Assembly (NCBI GenBank): GCA_963678555.2
Contig: CAXXJA010000002.1
Location: 434,001-498,000, forward strand
Reading direction: 5' to 3'
Source of the DNA: SABI01 sp963678555
GTDB taxonomy: Bacteria; Spirochaetota; Spirochaetia; Sphaerochaetales; Sphaerochaetaceae
Length of the DNA: 64,000 nucleotides
Part shown: positions 16,712 to 24,339 of the stretch, in pieces
Layout: every line of letters starts with the position of its first letter
Position numbering within the stretch: the first letter of the stretch is position 1
The notes under the pieces: model-generated
What the model saw: only the letters and a program-made list of their open reading frames with translations
What the model was told of the DNA's origin: nothing
The model's database searches: none
Translations under genes and position numbers: made by a program

Positions 16712-17899
16712 ATGAACATTGCCGGTACAGGATGTTGCCTGGTTGACTCGATTTATATGAATGTGACCTATGCTGATGACGCGTTCTCAACCCTCTGGAG
16801 CAGATCAGGAGGAGATGGAGGGCTGATCGAAGGAGGTCTGGTATTTCGAGAAGATCTGGAGCATTTTGCTGGAAAAAGGTACCTTGAAATTCTTCGGTCA
16901 ATGACGAAAGGAAGATCTCCAGATACAGTGAACCTGGGCGGACCAGCTATCATTGCGCTAGTACACGCAGCGCAGATTCTTGTTGCTGAAGATGCCCGTG
17001 TATCATTCTATGGTGCAGTCGGATCTGATGACCATAGTGAAATCATCCGCTCCAAACTGTCTCAGACACCTGTTGATGCCTACCTGAAGGATGTGGAAGG
17101 CATCGCTACTTCAACTACTGATGTGTTTGATGATCCTTCAAGACGGGATGGCAGAGGGGAGCGATCGTTCGTCAACACCATTGGTGCCGCGGGGGAATTT
17201 GACACCTCGGATCTCCCTGATTCCTTTTTCACATCAGATATTGTTCTTCTTGGAGGCACTGCTCTTGTTCCGCGGATTCATGACGACCTGAGTGCGATCC
17301 TTTCGCAGGTCAAGATGCATGGAGGGATAACCGTAGTGGGGACAGTATTTGATTTCAGGAATGAGAAATCACATCCGGATCAGATATGGCCCCTGGGTGA
17401 TCAAGATGCATACAGGAACATTGACCTTCTCGTGACCGATCAGGAAGAAGCCTTACATCTTACAGGGGTGGAGGATATCATGGATGCCGCGAAGATCCTG
17501 ATCTCCTATGGTGTAGGAGCTCTCATTATCACACGGGGAGCCTCTGATATCCTTGTATGGTCAGGAGGCAGTCTTATCGAACCCTATGAGTTGACTGCTC
17601 TGCCGGTGAACGCGTATATAGATGCTCTTCTTGAGAAGGATTCAGCGCTTCGAAAGGATACGACCGGCTGTGGAGACAATTTCGTGGGAGGGGTTCTCGT
17701 TTCCCTCTATCGACAGCTTTCCAGTGGGAGGAAACATCATCTTGACCTGCTGGATATTGTTGCATGGGGAGCCTCCTCGGGAGGGTTCACCTGCATGTAC
17801 CATGGGGGAATGTATCATGAGAGCATGAAAGGGGAGAAGCTTTCCCGCCTGATCCCTGCTGTGAACGCATATTCGGAACAATGGGAGCAATGGAAATGA
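16712..17899 (+). CDS. PfkB-like sugar kinase, long variant with DTTGCGD motif
   Basis: A 395-residue protein of the ribokinase fold but longer than the usual 300-330 residues. It has a glycine-rich NLGGPAIIALVHAA substrate motif, FYGAVGSDDHSEI, LLVTDQEEALHLTG, and the C-terminal DTTGCGDNFVGGVLVS block in place of the usual DTTGAGD. The catalytic aspartate is kept. The extra length is in an N-terminal insertion (residues ~25-65). It overlaps the dehydrogenase gene downstream by 19 bases, so the two are translationally linked and probably act on the same sugar or polyol phosphate. A strong AAGGAGG site precedes the ATG. Function beyond sugar kinase is not clear. Confidence 0.78.
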   Translation: MNIAGTGCCLVDSIYMNVTYADDAFSTLWSRSGGDGGLIEGGLVFREDLEHFAGKRYLEILRSMTKGRSPDTVNLGGPAIIALVHAAQILVAEDARVSFYGAVGSDDHSEIIRSKLSQTPVDAYLKDVEGIATSTTDVFDDPSRRDGRGERSFVNTIGAAGEFDTSDLPDSFFTSDIVLLGGTALVPRIHDDLSAILSQVKMHGGITVVGTVFDFRNEKSHPDQIWPLGDQDAYRNIDLLVTDQEEALHLTGVEDIMDAAKILISYGVGALIITRGASDILVWSGGSLIEPYELTALPVNAYIDALLEKDSALRKDTTGCGDNFVGGVLVSLYRQLSSGRKHHLDLLDIVAWGASSGGFTCMYHGGMYHESMKGEKLSRLIPAVNAYSEQWEQWK

Positions 17900-19110
17900 G
17901 GCCCCTGTTTATTCAATGGGGCGGCGGGAATATCGGGCGTTCATTCATTGGTCAGGTGTTTGCGACTTCAGGATATCACGTACTCTTCATCGATATAGAT
18001 CGACGACTTGTGGAAGCTTTGAATTCTCAGAAGATGTACACTGTTGAATCGGTCTCTTCACAAGGAGTAGAGAAGATCCTTGTTGAACATGTTTCTGCAG
18101 TACCAGCTACTGACCAGGAAGCGATTAATGATGCCGTCATCAGGGCTGAACTCATGGGTGTTTCTGTTGGCAGACGTGCGTGGCCTTTGATTGCACCGTC
18201 ACTTGCACAGTCAGTTCTGAAGCGATATGAAACATCCCCTTCCAATCCGCTTGATATCATTCTGGCTGAGAATATCCACGGTGCCCGGCAGTATGTCTCG
18301 TCATTATTGAAAACGTACCTTCCCGGGAATTTTCCTCTGGACACCTATGTTGGACTTGTTGAAACCAGCATAGGAAAGATGGTCCCCTTGCAGGATGCAG
18401 ACGATAGTCTGACTCTGCGTGCAGAACCATACAATGAACTCATTGTGAACCGGGAAGCCTTTCATGGTATTCCGGCAGTAAAGGGCTTAAGCCCGGTGCA
18501 TCCTATCGAAGCATATGTTGATCGAAAACTATTCATACATAATCTCGGACATGCGGTGACCGCCTATCTGGGCTATCATAAACATCCGGAAGAGACCTAT
18601 ATCGCAAAAGTCCTTGATGATGATGAACTGTACGGCCAGGTTCGTGAAACAATGTTGGAAGCCGCTGAGGTTCTCATTCACACGTATCCTGCAGTATTTT
18701 CATATGCATCTCTTTCAGAACACATTGATGATCTTCTTTATAGATTTCAAAATCCTGTTCTGAAGGATACCGTATACAGGGTCGGAAGAGACTTGAAACG
18801 CAAACTGCGATTTGATGATCGGTTGATGGGAGTTATCATACATGCACAGAAGCATGGACTGACATGGAAGAGAGTGGGTACTGCCTACCTTGCTGCCATC
18901 ACTTTCGATGCAGTGGGCCCAGCTGGTGAATGCCTGGAATCCGACCGTATTTTCATTGAGAGTACCAGAGGGAATTCACTTACCGAGAAACTCCTGGTCG
19001 CAAGTGACTGGGAGCACAGCGGGTATGACGCATCCTTGTTTGAGCAGATTGCGGGCGGTTTTCTCGCACTTGAAAGGGATTCTCAGGTCCTCGCCCATCG
19101 AAGTACATGA
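17881..19110 (+). CDS. Mannitol-1-phosphate 5-dehydrogenase family protein
   Basis: A protein of about 405-409 residues of the polyol dehydrogenase family (MtlD type, long-chain). It shows the Rossmann loop WGGGNIGRSFIGQVF, ILAENIHGA, VGLVETSIGKM and the catalytic lysine/histidine region KLFIHNLGHAVTAYLG. MtlD proteins oxidise mannitol-1-phosphate to fructose-6-phosphate with NAD; other polyol phosphates are possible. ATGs at 17881, 17890 and 17896 are all close to a GGGAG site, so the start is uncertain by five residues. It overlaps the kinase gene by up to 19 bases. It is followed by a perfect 10-bp hairpin, likely the end of this transcript. Confidence 0.87.
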   Translation: MGAMEMRPLFIQWGGGNIGRSFIGQVFATSGYHVLFIDIDRRLVEALNSQKMYTVESVSSQGVEKILVEHVSAVPATDQEAINDAVIRAELMGVSVGRRAWPLIAPSLAQSVLKRYETSPSNPLDIILAENIHGARQYVSSLLKTYLPGNFPLDTYVGLVETSIGKMVPLQDADDSLTLRAEPYNELIVNREAFHGIPAVKGLSPVHPIEAYVDRKLFIHNLGHAVTAYLGYHKHPEETYIAKVLDDDELYGQVRETMLEAAEVLIHTYPAVFSYASLSEHIDDLLYRFQNPVLKDTVYRVGRDLKRKLRFDDRLMGVIIHAQKHGLTWKRVGTAYLAAITFDAVGPAGECLESDRIFIESTRGNSLTEKLLVASDWEHSGYDASLFEQIAGGFLALERDSQVLAHRST

Positions 19111-19196
19111 AGAGAGAGAAATGCTACTCCCCATGAAAGCTGACGGAACACCAGGGAAATCCCAAAGAGATGATTACAACGAATCAGTCGCCTCAG

Positions 19197-19223
19197 GAAT
19201 ACTTGCAACAGCAAGTATTCTTT
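19197..19223 (+). terminator. Hairpin terminator after the polyol-phosphate dehydrogenase gene
   Basis: A perfect 10-bp stem, GAATACTTGC and GCAAGTATTC, with an AACA loop (19197-19220) is followed by TTT. The short T-run makes it a modest intrinsic terminator or attenuator. It lies in the 252-base gap before xylB. Confidence 0.55.
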
Positions 19224-19251
19224 GCGTGATAGCCCTGTTTGATGCTATTAT
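19222..19251 (+). promoter_or_regulatory. Candidate promoter for xylB
   Basis: TTGCGT (19222-19227) and TATTAT (19246-19251) are separated by 18 bases. The -10 matches consensus at five of six positions, the -35 more weakly. It lies immediately after the hairpin, consistent with xylB having its own transcription start. Confidence 0.4.
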
Positions 19252-19362
19252 ACGTATTCGAGAGGAAAAGAGACACTGTACCCTAGAAGATTTTTCTCAC
19301 ATCCATCCGAGCGGAAAGGTCGGAAAAGATATCTTAGTGGATAGGTAATCAGGAGGAACGTG

Positions 19363-20841
19363 ATGTATATAGGTATCGACTGCGGCACACAGGGCACAAA
19401 GGTTATCGTCTACGATCAAAAGGCGCGGAAGATTGTTTCAGACGGGTATGAGAAACATGATCTGGTTGCCCTCGAGAACGGTAGACGGGAACAGGATCCC
19501 AAGTGGTGGATTGCAGCTCTTGATGTCGCCATGCATCAGGCTCTTGATGGTCTGGGAGAGAAGAGGAAGGACATCAGGGCGATCGGAGTCTCCGGCCAGC
19601 AGCATGGACTCGTCGTACTCGATGGTCGCAATGATGTTATCCGACCGGCAAAACTCTGGAACGACACAGAGACAGCGCGAGAGAATGCGGAACTCATAGA
19701 AGCCCTGGGAGGGGACATGGGGACGATCGAGAAGATCGGTACTTCCATTCCCGTAGGCTACACAGCCAGTAAGCTCCTGTGGATGAAGAAACATGAACCT
19801 GAGCTGTTTTCCCGTATCTCCATGGCATTCAATCCCAAGGATTACATCAACTATTACCTCAGTGGAGTTCTCGCCACAGATATCGGCAGCGCCTCCGGTA
19901 CAGGGTATTTCAATGTAAACACGCTAACATGGAGTGACGAGGTTGTCTCTCTGATGGATCCATCGGGAATTCTCGCAAAGGCGCTTCCAACACTTGCGCT
20001 GGACGGCGAGCCTGTCGGTACGATAACGAAGGAAATCGCACGGCGTTACGGACTCGAAGAGAGTGTCCTTGTTGCACCGGGAAGCGGTGACAATATGATG
20101 GCCTCTCTTGGAACAGGCACCGTCGAGGACGGGACCGCAGCCATGACGCTCGGTACCAGCGGTGTGATCAATATGTACTCAAGTACAAACAGGCCGTTCT
20201 TCTTTGACCCCATCACACAGATACAGTGTGCCGGCAACGGTGGGTGGATTCCATCCGTCATGACCATGAATGCGACCAGTACGAGTACCGCGTATCAGGA
20301 GCTCTTCTCGCTATCAGTGAAAGAGTTCGACCGGTATCTTGAAACATCATCTCCCGGTGCCGAAGGTGTCGTGATGGTTCCGTATCTCAATGGGGAGAGG
20401 ATGCCCGCCCTTCCGGGAAGCAAAGGCGTCGTCGCCGGTCTCACCTTTAAGACGCTTACCCCTGAAAATCTGATCAGAGCGTCAGCCGAGTCAGTTATTT
20501 TTAATCTTCGGTGGGGCAGGGACCTTCTTACAAAGAATACCGGAGCAATCGAGGTGATGAAGATCACAGGAGGTGGTTCCAACAGCGCACCCTGGCGTCA
20601 GATCACTGCAGATATCATGAATACTGAGATCATCGGGGTGACGAGCAAGGAGAGCGGTTCTCTCGGTGCAGCTCTGCAGGCCATGTGGGTTGACGGTCAG
20701 GGGGATATCACCCAGTTGTGTAAGGATCATGTGGAACTTGACTACTCAAAACATGCAACACCAAATCCCGAAGCGACAGAATTCTATAACGGCGTCTACG
20801 AATCGTATCTTGATGTGCGAATGAAGATGTATGGTGTCTGA
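19363..20841 (+). CDS. xylB: Xylulokinase
   Basis: A 492-residue FGGY kinase that phosphorylates D-xylulose to xylulose-5-phosphate for the pentose phosphate pathway. It opens with YIGIDCGTQGTKVIVYD (phosphate-1 loop), has GVSGQQHGLVVLD, KLWNDTETA, a VAPGSGDNMMASLGTG block and ITGGGSNSAPWRQI with the adenosine loop, all as in XylB. Length is typical. The ATG at 19363 is chosen because AGGAGG ends six bases upstream; a GTG directly before it is too close. It provides an exit for xylulose formed by the lyxose isomerase or a polyol dehydrogenase. Its last 11 bases overlap the next open frame. Confidence 0.93.
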   Translation: MYIGIDCGTQGTKVIVYDQKARKIVSDGYEKHDLVALENGRREQDPKWWIAALDVAMHQALDGLGEKRKDIRAIGVSGQQHGLVVLDGRNDVIRPAKLWNDTETARENAELIEALGGDMGTIEKIGTSIPVGYTASKLLWMKKHEPELFSRISMAFNPKDYINYYLSGVLATDIGSASGTGYFNVNTLTWSDEVVSLMDPSGILAKALPTLALDGEPVGTITKEIARRYGLEESVLVAPGSGDNMMASLGTGTVEDGTAAMTLGTSGVINMYSSTNRPFFFDPITQIQCAGNGGWIPSVMTMNATSTSTAYQELFSLSVKEFDRYLETSSPGAEGVVMVPYLNGERMPALPGSKGVVAGLTFKTLTPENLIRASAESVIFNLRWGRDLLTKNTGAIEVMKITGGGSNSAPWRQITADIMNTEIIGVTSKESGSLGAALQAMWVDGQGDITQLCKDHVELDYSKHATPNPEATEFYNGVYESYLDVRMKMYGV

Positions 20842-21415
20842 TACTGCTTCCCGCAAGGTGACGAAGGTGAAAAAAGACCTTACCTCTATAGTGCTCACGT
20901 TGGAACGCCCTCAGCTGATAGAAGTACTCTCACGGCTTGTGAAGCAGCAACCTGAGTGTGCTGCCCGGGTCCATGATCTCTCGTTACAGGTCCTGCGTCA
21001 GATACAAGATACTGATGTTGCAGAAGACGCGTTCCGTGACCTGTGCCGTCTGAGTGAGGATGATTATTATGAACAGGTGAACAGATTCAATGGGGGGAGC
21101 TATGTCGATCCATACGATCTTCCCTATGAGATGATAGAGAAGGAGCTTGCACCGTATACCTGCAGGATTCAGGAATTTCGCTCCGGGAAACTGTTTCATG
21201 AGGAAACAGCGTATGTGATCGGTGTTTTGAGTGCCCTGTATCAGTATGACGGCGATGCTTCCAGGTGGTTCTCTGATTACGTGGAGGAATGCCCCTTTTC
21301 CATTGCCTCTGCGATCTATGCTTCCTGGATGTCCTGTCACACTGATGAAACTTCCCGGCAGTCATTCTCTGCCCGTCTTTCTGAGCTCTGTCCTGACTGG
21401 CATCTTCAGCATTGA
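20831..21415 (+). CDS. Uncharacterised protein downstream of xylB
   Basis: A 194-residue predicted soluble protein with no membrane segment or signal peptide. I do not recognise a family. It begins with a basic stretch, then has alternating helical segments rich in Leu, Gln and acidic residues, and several aromatic/Asp pairs (EDDYYEQVNRF, YVDPYDLPYEM). It overlaps the end of xylB by 11 bases, so it is expressed with it. The gene converges with the racemase gene 42 bases further on. It may be an accessory or regulatory protein for the sugar locus, but nothing in the sequence shows that. Confidence 0.6.
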   Translation: MVSDTASRKVTKVKKDLTSIVLTLERPQLIEVLSRLVKQQPECAARVHDLSLQVLRQIQDTDVAEDAFRDLCRLSEDDYYEQVNRFNGGSYVDPYDLPYEMIEKELAPYTCRIQEFRSGKLFHEETAYVIGVLSALYQYDGDASRWFSDYVEECPFSIASAIYASWMSCHTDETSRQSFSARLSELCPDWHLQH

Positions 21416-21457
21416 TGTGAAAGAGGTTTCTCCGTCAGCGAGTTGCAGCCGAGATCG

Positions 21458-22231
21458 TTACTGAGAGAGGGCTGAGCGCACCAGAGACTCAGCAAGAACC
21501 CTCATCGGGTCGATAAGTGCAATTCCCTCATATTCAGTTCCTGTGAGGACAAGAGGTATTTCCGTGCAGCCGAGGATAATGGCCCGGGCACCCTTCTCTC
21601 TGAGTTCTGTGACCGCTTCATTCAGGATCTTCCGGTTCTCGTCGGATGGTCCGCTTTTCGCCTTGATACCCCATTGACTGTTGTATATGGCCTGAGTGAC
21701 CGCTTCCTGATCTTCCACCTGAACGGCGGTAAAACCCGACTGTTCCAGTCTCTGGTCATACAGCCGTACAGAGCGTGTACCGCTCGTACTGAGTATACCG
21801 ACAGTTCCTCCGGAGGGAATTCTCTCTGTGATTGCAGCGAGTGTCTCATCTATCATGTTGATAAGTTCAAGCTCCGGGAGAAGACTTTCCCTGAAGACAG
21901 AGAATATCGGTTCCGCGTGGAACGTGTTGCAGGGGATGCCCACTACTGCCTCACTGTTGAACTTGTGAGCCAGGTAATAGGCCTGATTGATGAGTTCGGC
22001 CATCCGCTGTGCAGCCACAGCTCCATAGCCGCCCTTCAGTGCCTCGGTCCTGTCAGGGATAAGATCACTGAAAGAGAGATGAATGACCCGCAGATGGTCC
22101 TGATCGGAACCATCTGTGGGTGTGAGTGAGATAATCTGGCGGTGGAGGTCGACTCCCGCTGCGGGACCCACTCCTCCACCGATGATGATAGTTTTTCTCT
22201 GAATGCTTTCGCTAACGGAGTTTGCTTTCAT
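21458..22231 (-). CDS. Aspartate/glutamate racemase family protein
   Basis: A protein of about 257 residues of the Asp/Glu racemase family. Both catalytic cysteines are visible: the first in VGIPCNTFH and the second in ILGCTEIPLVL. It would interconvert L and D forms of aspartate, glutamate or a related acidic amino acid in the cytosol without PLP. The open frame reaches 22294, but the ATG at 22231 gives a normal N terminus (TIIIGGGVGPAAG). From there it overlaps the end of the symporter gene by 20 bases, so translation is coupled. It therefore probably processes the amino acid imported by that symporter. Confidence 0.88.
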   Translation of the reverse strand: MKANSVSESIQRKTIIIGGGVGPAAGVDLHRQIISLTPTDGSDQDHLRVIHLSFSDLIPDRTEALKGGYGAVAAQRMAELINQAYYLAHKFNSEAVVGIPCNTFHAEPIFSVFRESLLPELELINMIDETLAAITERIPSGGTVGILSTSGTRSVRLYDQRLEQSGFTAVQVEDQEAVTQAIYNSQWGIKAKSGPSDENRKILNEAVTELREKGARAIILGCTEIPLVLTGTEYEGIALIDPMRVLAESLVRSALSQ

Positions 22232-23492
22232 CAACCATCTTTTCGCTCTTTGCGACGATCCAAGTACCGACCATGTCACCGGTGACGTTGACACTGGTTC
22301 TTCCCATGTCGAGGATCGCGTCGATACCGAGGATCATCGCATAGGCTGCAGCCACAGGGCTTCCTGCTGTGACAGGGAGGCCGACCGAATTCAGGACCAT
22401 CAGAAGCATGATAGCTCCTGCACCCGGAACACCTGCTGTTCCGATGGAGGCGAGGACTGCTGTCAGGATGACGGTGATCTGCTGACCGAAGGAAAGCGGC
22501 ATGCCGATTGCGAATCCGATGAATAGTGCACATACTCCCTGATAAATAGCTGTTCCATCCATATTTATGGTTGCACCGAGAGGAAGTGTGAACGAATAGA
22601 TCTTCTTGTCTACTCCGAACTCTTCGTCAACAGCCTTCATGGTTACAGGAAGGGTTCCACTGCTGCTTCGTGTTACGAAGGCTGTGATCATTGGTGTGCG
22701 GGCACCCTTGAAGAAGGCCTTCGGTGAGATCTTGTTGATCATCAGAAGGACTGTGTAGACTATCGCAACGTGCAGGATATATCCGAGGAAACTGGCTATG
22801 GTGACAGTACCGAGAGGGCCGAAGGCCTTTGCACCCTGTTTGCCGAAGACTACTGCTATGAGGGCGAATACACCTATCGGAGCATACTGCAGCACTCCGC
22901 GGACGATGAGGTACATGGTTTCAGCAAGGCCGTTGAACACGTCAAACAGTACGTCTCCGCTCTTTTTGATCGTCTCGTTCTTGCTCAGTTTCAGGTAGCT
23001 GATTGAAATACCGAAGATGATGGCAAAGAAAATCACCTGAAGAACGTTTCCACTTGAGAGTGATCCGAACGGGTTCGTCGGGATGATAGCAAGAAGCGTA
23101 TCGATAAAGCTCGGTTTTACCAGTTCCTTTCCTGCTGCTCCTGCAATAGTTCCGAGTTCGAGACCAAGTCCCGGTCGGAAGATATTACCCATAAGAAGGC
23201 CGATCGCCACTGCGAAGGCTGAGGTCAGAAGGTAAAACAGAATGATCTTCACTCCGACCTTTCCCAGAGAGGAAGGGTTGATGCTTGCAGCACCGACGAC
23301 GAGGGTTGACAGAATGACCGGCATGACGATCATTTTGAGAAGATTCACGAGCAGAGAACCCAGGGGGTTCAGCCATGCGATGCTCTCTCCGAAGATGATA
23401 CCTACCAGGGCACCAAGTACCAGTCCAATCAGAATCCTGTAGAGCAGATTGAACTTGAAATACCAGTCCATTACTCCTTTTTTGTCGCTCAT
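22212..23492 (-). CDS. Dicarboxylate/amino acid:cation symporter (DAACS family)
   Basis: A 426-residue inner-membrane symporter of the DctA/GltP family. Characteristic features are the serine-rich hairpin AFVTRSSSGTLPVTM, the LPLGATINMDGTAIYQG transport motif and the second hairpin region GVPGAGAIMLLMVL, followed by DAILDMGRTSVNVTGD. It imports acidic amino acids or C4-dicarboxylates with Na+ or H+. The ATG at 23492 has AAAGGAG upstream; the frame extends to 23540 without support. It is followed by an overlapping racemase gene and preceded by a Cache-sensor two-component system, with two candidate regulator sites in its upstream region. Confidence 0.93.
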   Translation of the reverse strand: MSDKKGVMDWYFKFNLLYRILIGLVLGALVGIIFGESIAWLNPLGSLLVNLLKMIVMPVILSTLVVGAASINPSSLGKVGVKIILFYLLTSAFAVAIGLLMGNIFRPGLGLELGTIAGAAGKELVKPSFIDTLLAIIPTNPFGSLSSGNVLQVIFFAIIFGISISYLKLSKNETIKKSGDVLFDVFNGLAETMYLIVRGVLQYAPIGVFALIAVVFGKQGAKAFGPLGTVTIASFLGYILHVAIVYTVLLMINKISPKAFFKGARTPMITAFVTRSSSGTLPVTMKAVDEEFGVDKKIYSFTLPLGATINMDGTAIYQGVCALFIGFAIGMPLSFGQQITVILTAVLASIGTAGVPGAGAIMLLMVLNSVGLPVTAGSPVAAAYAMILGIDAILDMGRTSVNVTGDMVGTWIVAKSEKMVDESKLR

Positions 23493-23560
23493 AGATGTTT
23501 CTCCTTTTACGATATTAATTTCCTGCCTACTAGCTAACACTATGCACGTGTGTCAGTAAA

Positions 23561-23627
23561 TGAACCAAAAGGTGTATTTCCTTGGGTATTTTGCGCCTCT
23601 CTCACGGTAAATACACCAAATGGTGTA
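23561..23627 (-). promoter_or_regulatory. Paired response-regulator-like sites upstream of the symporter gene
   Basis: A perfect palindrome TACACCAAATGGTGTA lies at 23612-23627. A second, imperfect copy TGAACCAAAAGGTGTA lies at 23561-23576, keeping ACC-N4-GGTGTA. The centres are 51 bases apart, close to five helical turns, so two dimers would sit on the same DNA face. On the transcribed minus strand the proximal copy overlaps a weak -35 (TTGGTT) followed 18 bases later by CATAGT. The adjacent LuxR-type regulator is the obvious candidate binder. Binding is inferred; the repeat itself is directly visible. Confidence 0.6.
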
Positions 23628-23694
23628 GGTCTCCAGGAAATGCAGGGAGTGTTCAACGCAGTGATAATCTGTTGCTATGTAAATATCTGAACGG

Positions 23695-24339
23695 CTATTC
23701 CAGCAGGTTTTCTTCAAAGACCTTCTTCATGAAGGTCACACGGGAGTTTACATCGAGTTTGCGGTAGATATTGAGGATATGTTTCTTTGCAGTAGCGCTT
23801 GCCATGCTGAGTTTTTCAGATATCTCCCGGTAGGTATCGCCCTCCACGATGAGACGACACACCTCGAGCTCACGGTGTGTCAGATGGTAGTCGGCAGGTC
23901 CCTTTCTGGTCTCATGTTTCTCATAGAGTTCCTCGAGAATGGTGCGGGCTGCAAGGGGAGAGAGGGCCGAACCACCGCAGTGAACGCTCTTGATCTGGGA
24001 GAGGAGGTCCCTCGGATCATTATTCTTCAACAGGTAGCCCTTGGCCCCGGCCTGGATGGCATTCACGATCTTCTCCCGTTCTGCAAAGATGGTAAGGATC
24101 AGTATGCTCATCTCCGGTTTCATTGCGGAAAGGATCCGGGTCGCCTCGATACCGTTCATGCCGGGCAGTTCGATATCCATCAGCACGATATCAGTCCTGT
24201 CAATGACGTCCTTGTTTGCAATAAGCGTCTCGGCACGGTCAAAGGAACCGACGATCCGGACCTGCGAATCAAGTGAGAGGAGATACCGGAACCCCTCCCG
24301 TGCATCGAATGAATCCTCAACGATCGTGATATAGATCAT
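23695..24339 (-). CDS. LuxR/NarL-type response regulator
   Basis: A 214-residue regulator with a receiver domain (residues 1-120; acidic pocket ED, phosphoacceptor Asp55 in VLMDIELPG, conserved Lys in YLLKN) and a C-terminal LuxR helix-turn-helix (LTHRELEVCRLIVEG to ATAKKHILNIYRKL). Its start overlaps the stop of the sensor kinase gene by 4 bases. The gene is followed 202 bases later by the symporter gene on the same strand, and that gap contains the paired inverted repeats. It most likely activates symporter and racemase expression when phosphorylated. Confidence 0.92.
   Translation of the reverse strand: MIYITIVEDSFDAREGFRYLLSLDSQVRIVGSFDRAETLIANKDVIDRTDIVLMDIELPGMNGIEATRILSAMKPEMSILILTIFAEREKIVNAIQAGAKGYLLKNNDPRDLLSQIKSVHCGGSALSPLAARTILEELYEKHETRKGPADYHLTHRELEVCRLIVEGDTYREISEKLSMASATAKKHILNIYRKLDVNSRVTFMKKVFEENLLE

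Noticed and set aside
19121..19348. Small open frame of 75 residues with one hydrophobic segment between the polyol dehydrogenase and xylB genes
   Set aside because: The stretch is better explained by a perfect 10-bp terminator-like hairpin and a promoter for xylB in its middle; no family match is visible and the frame also opens inside the upstream gene.
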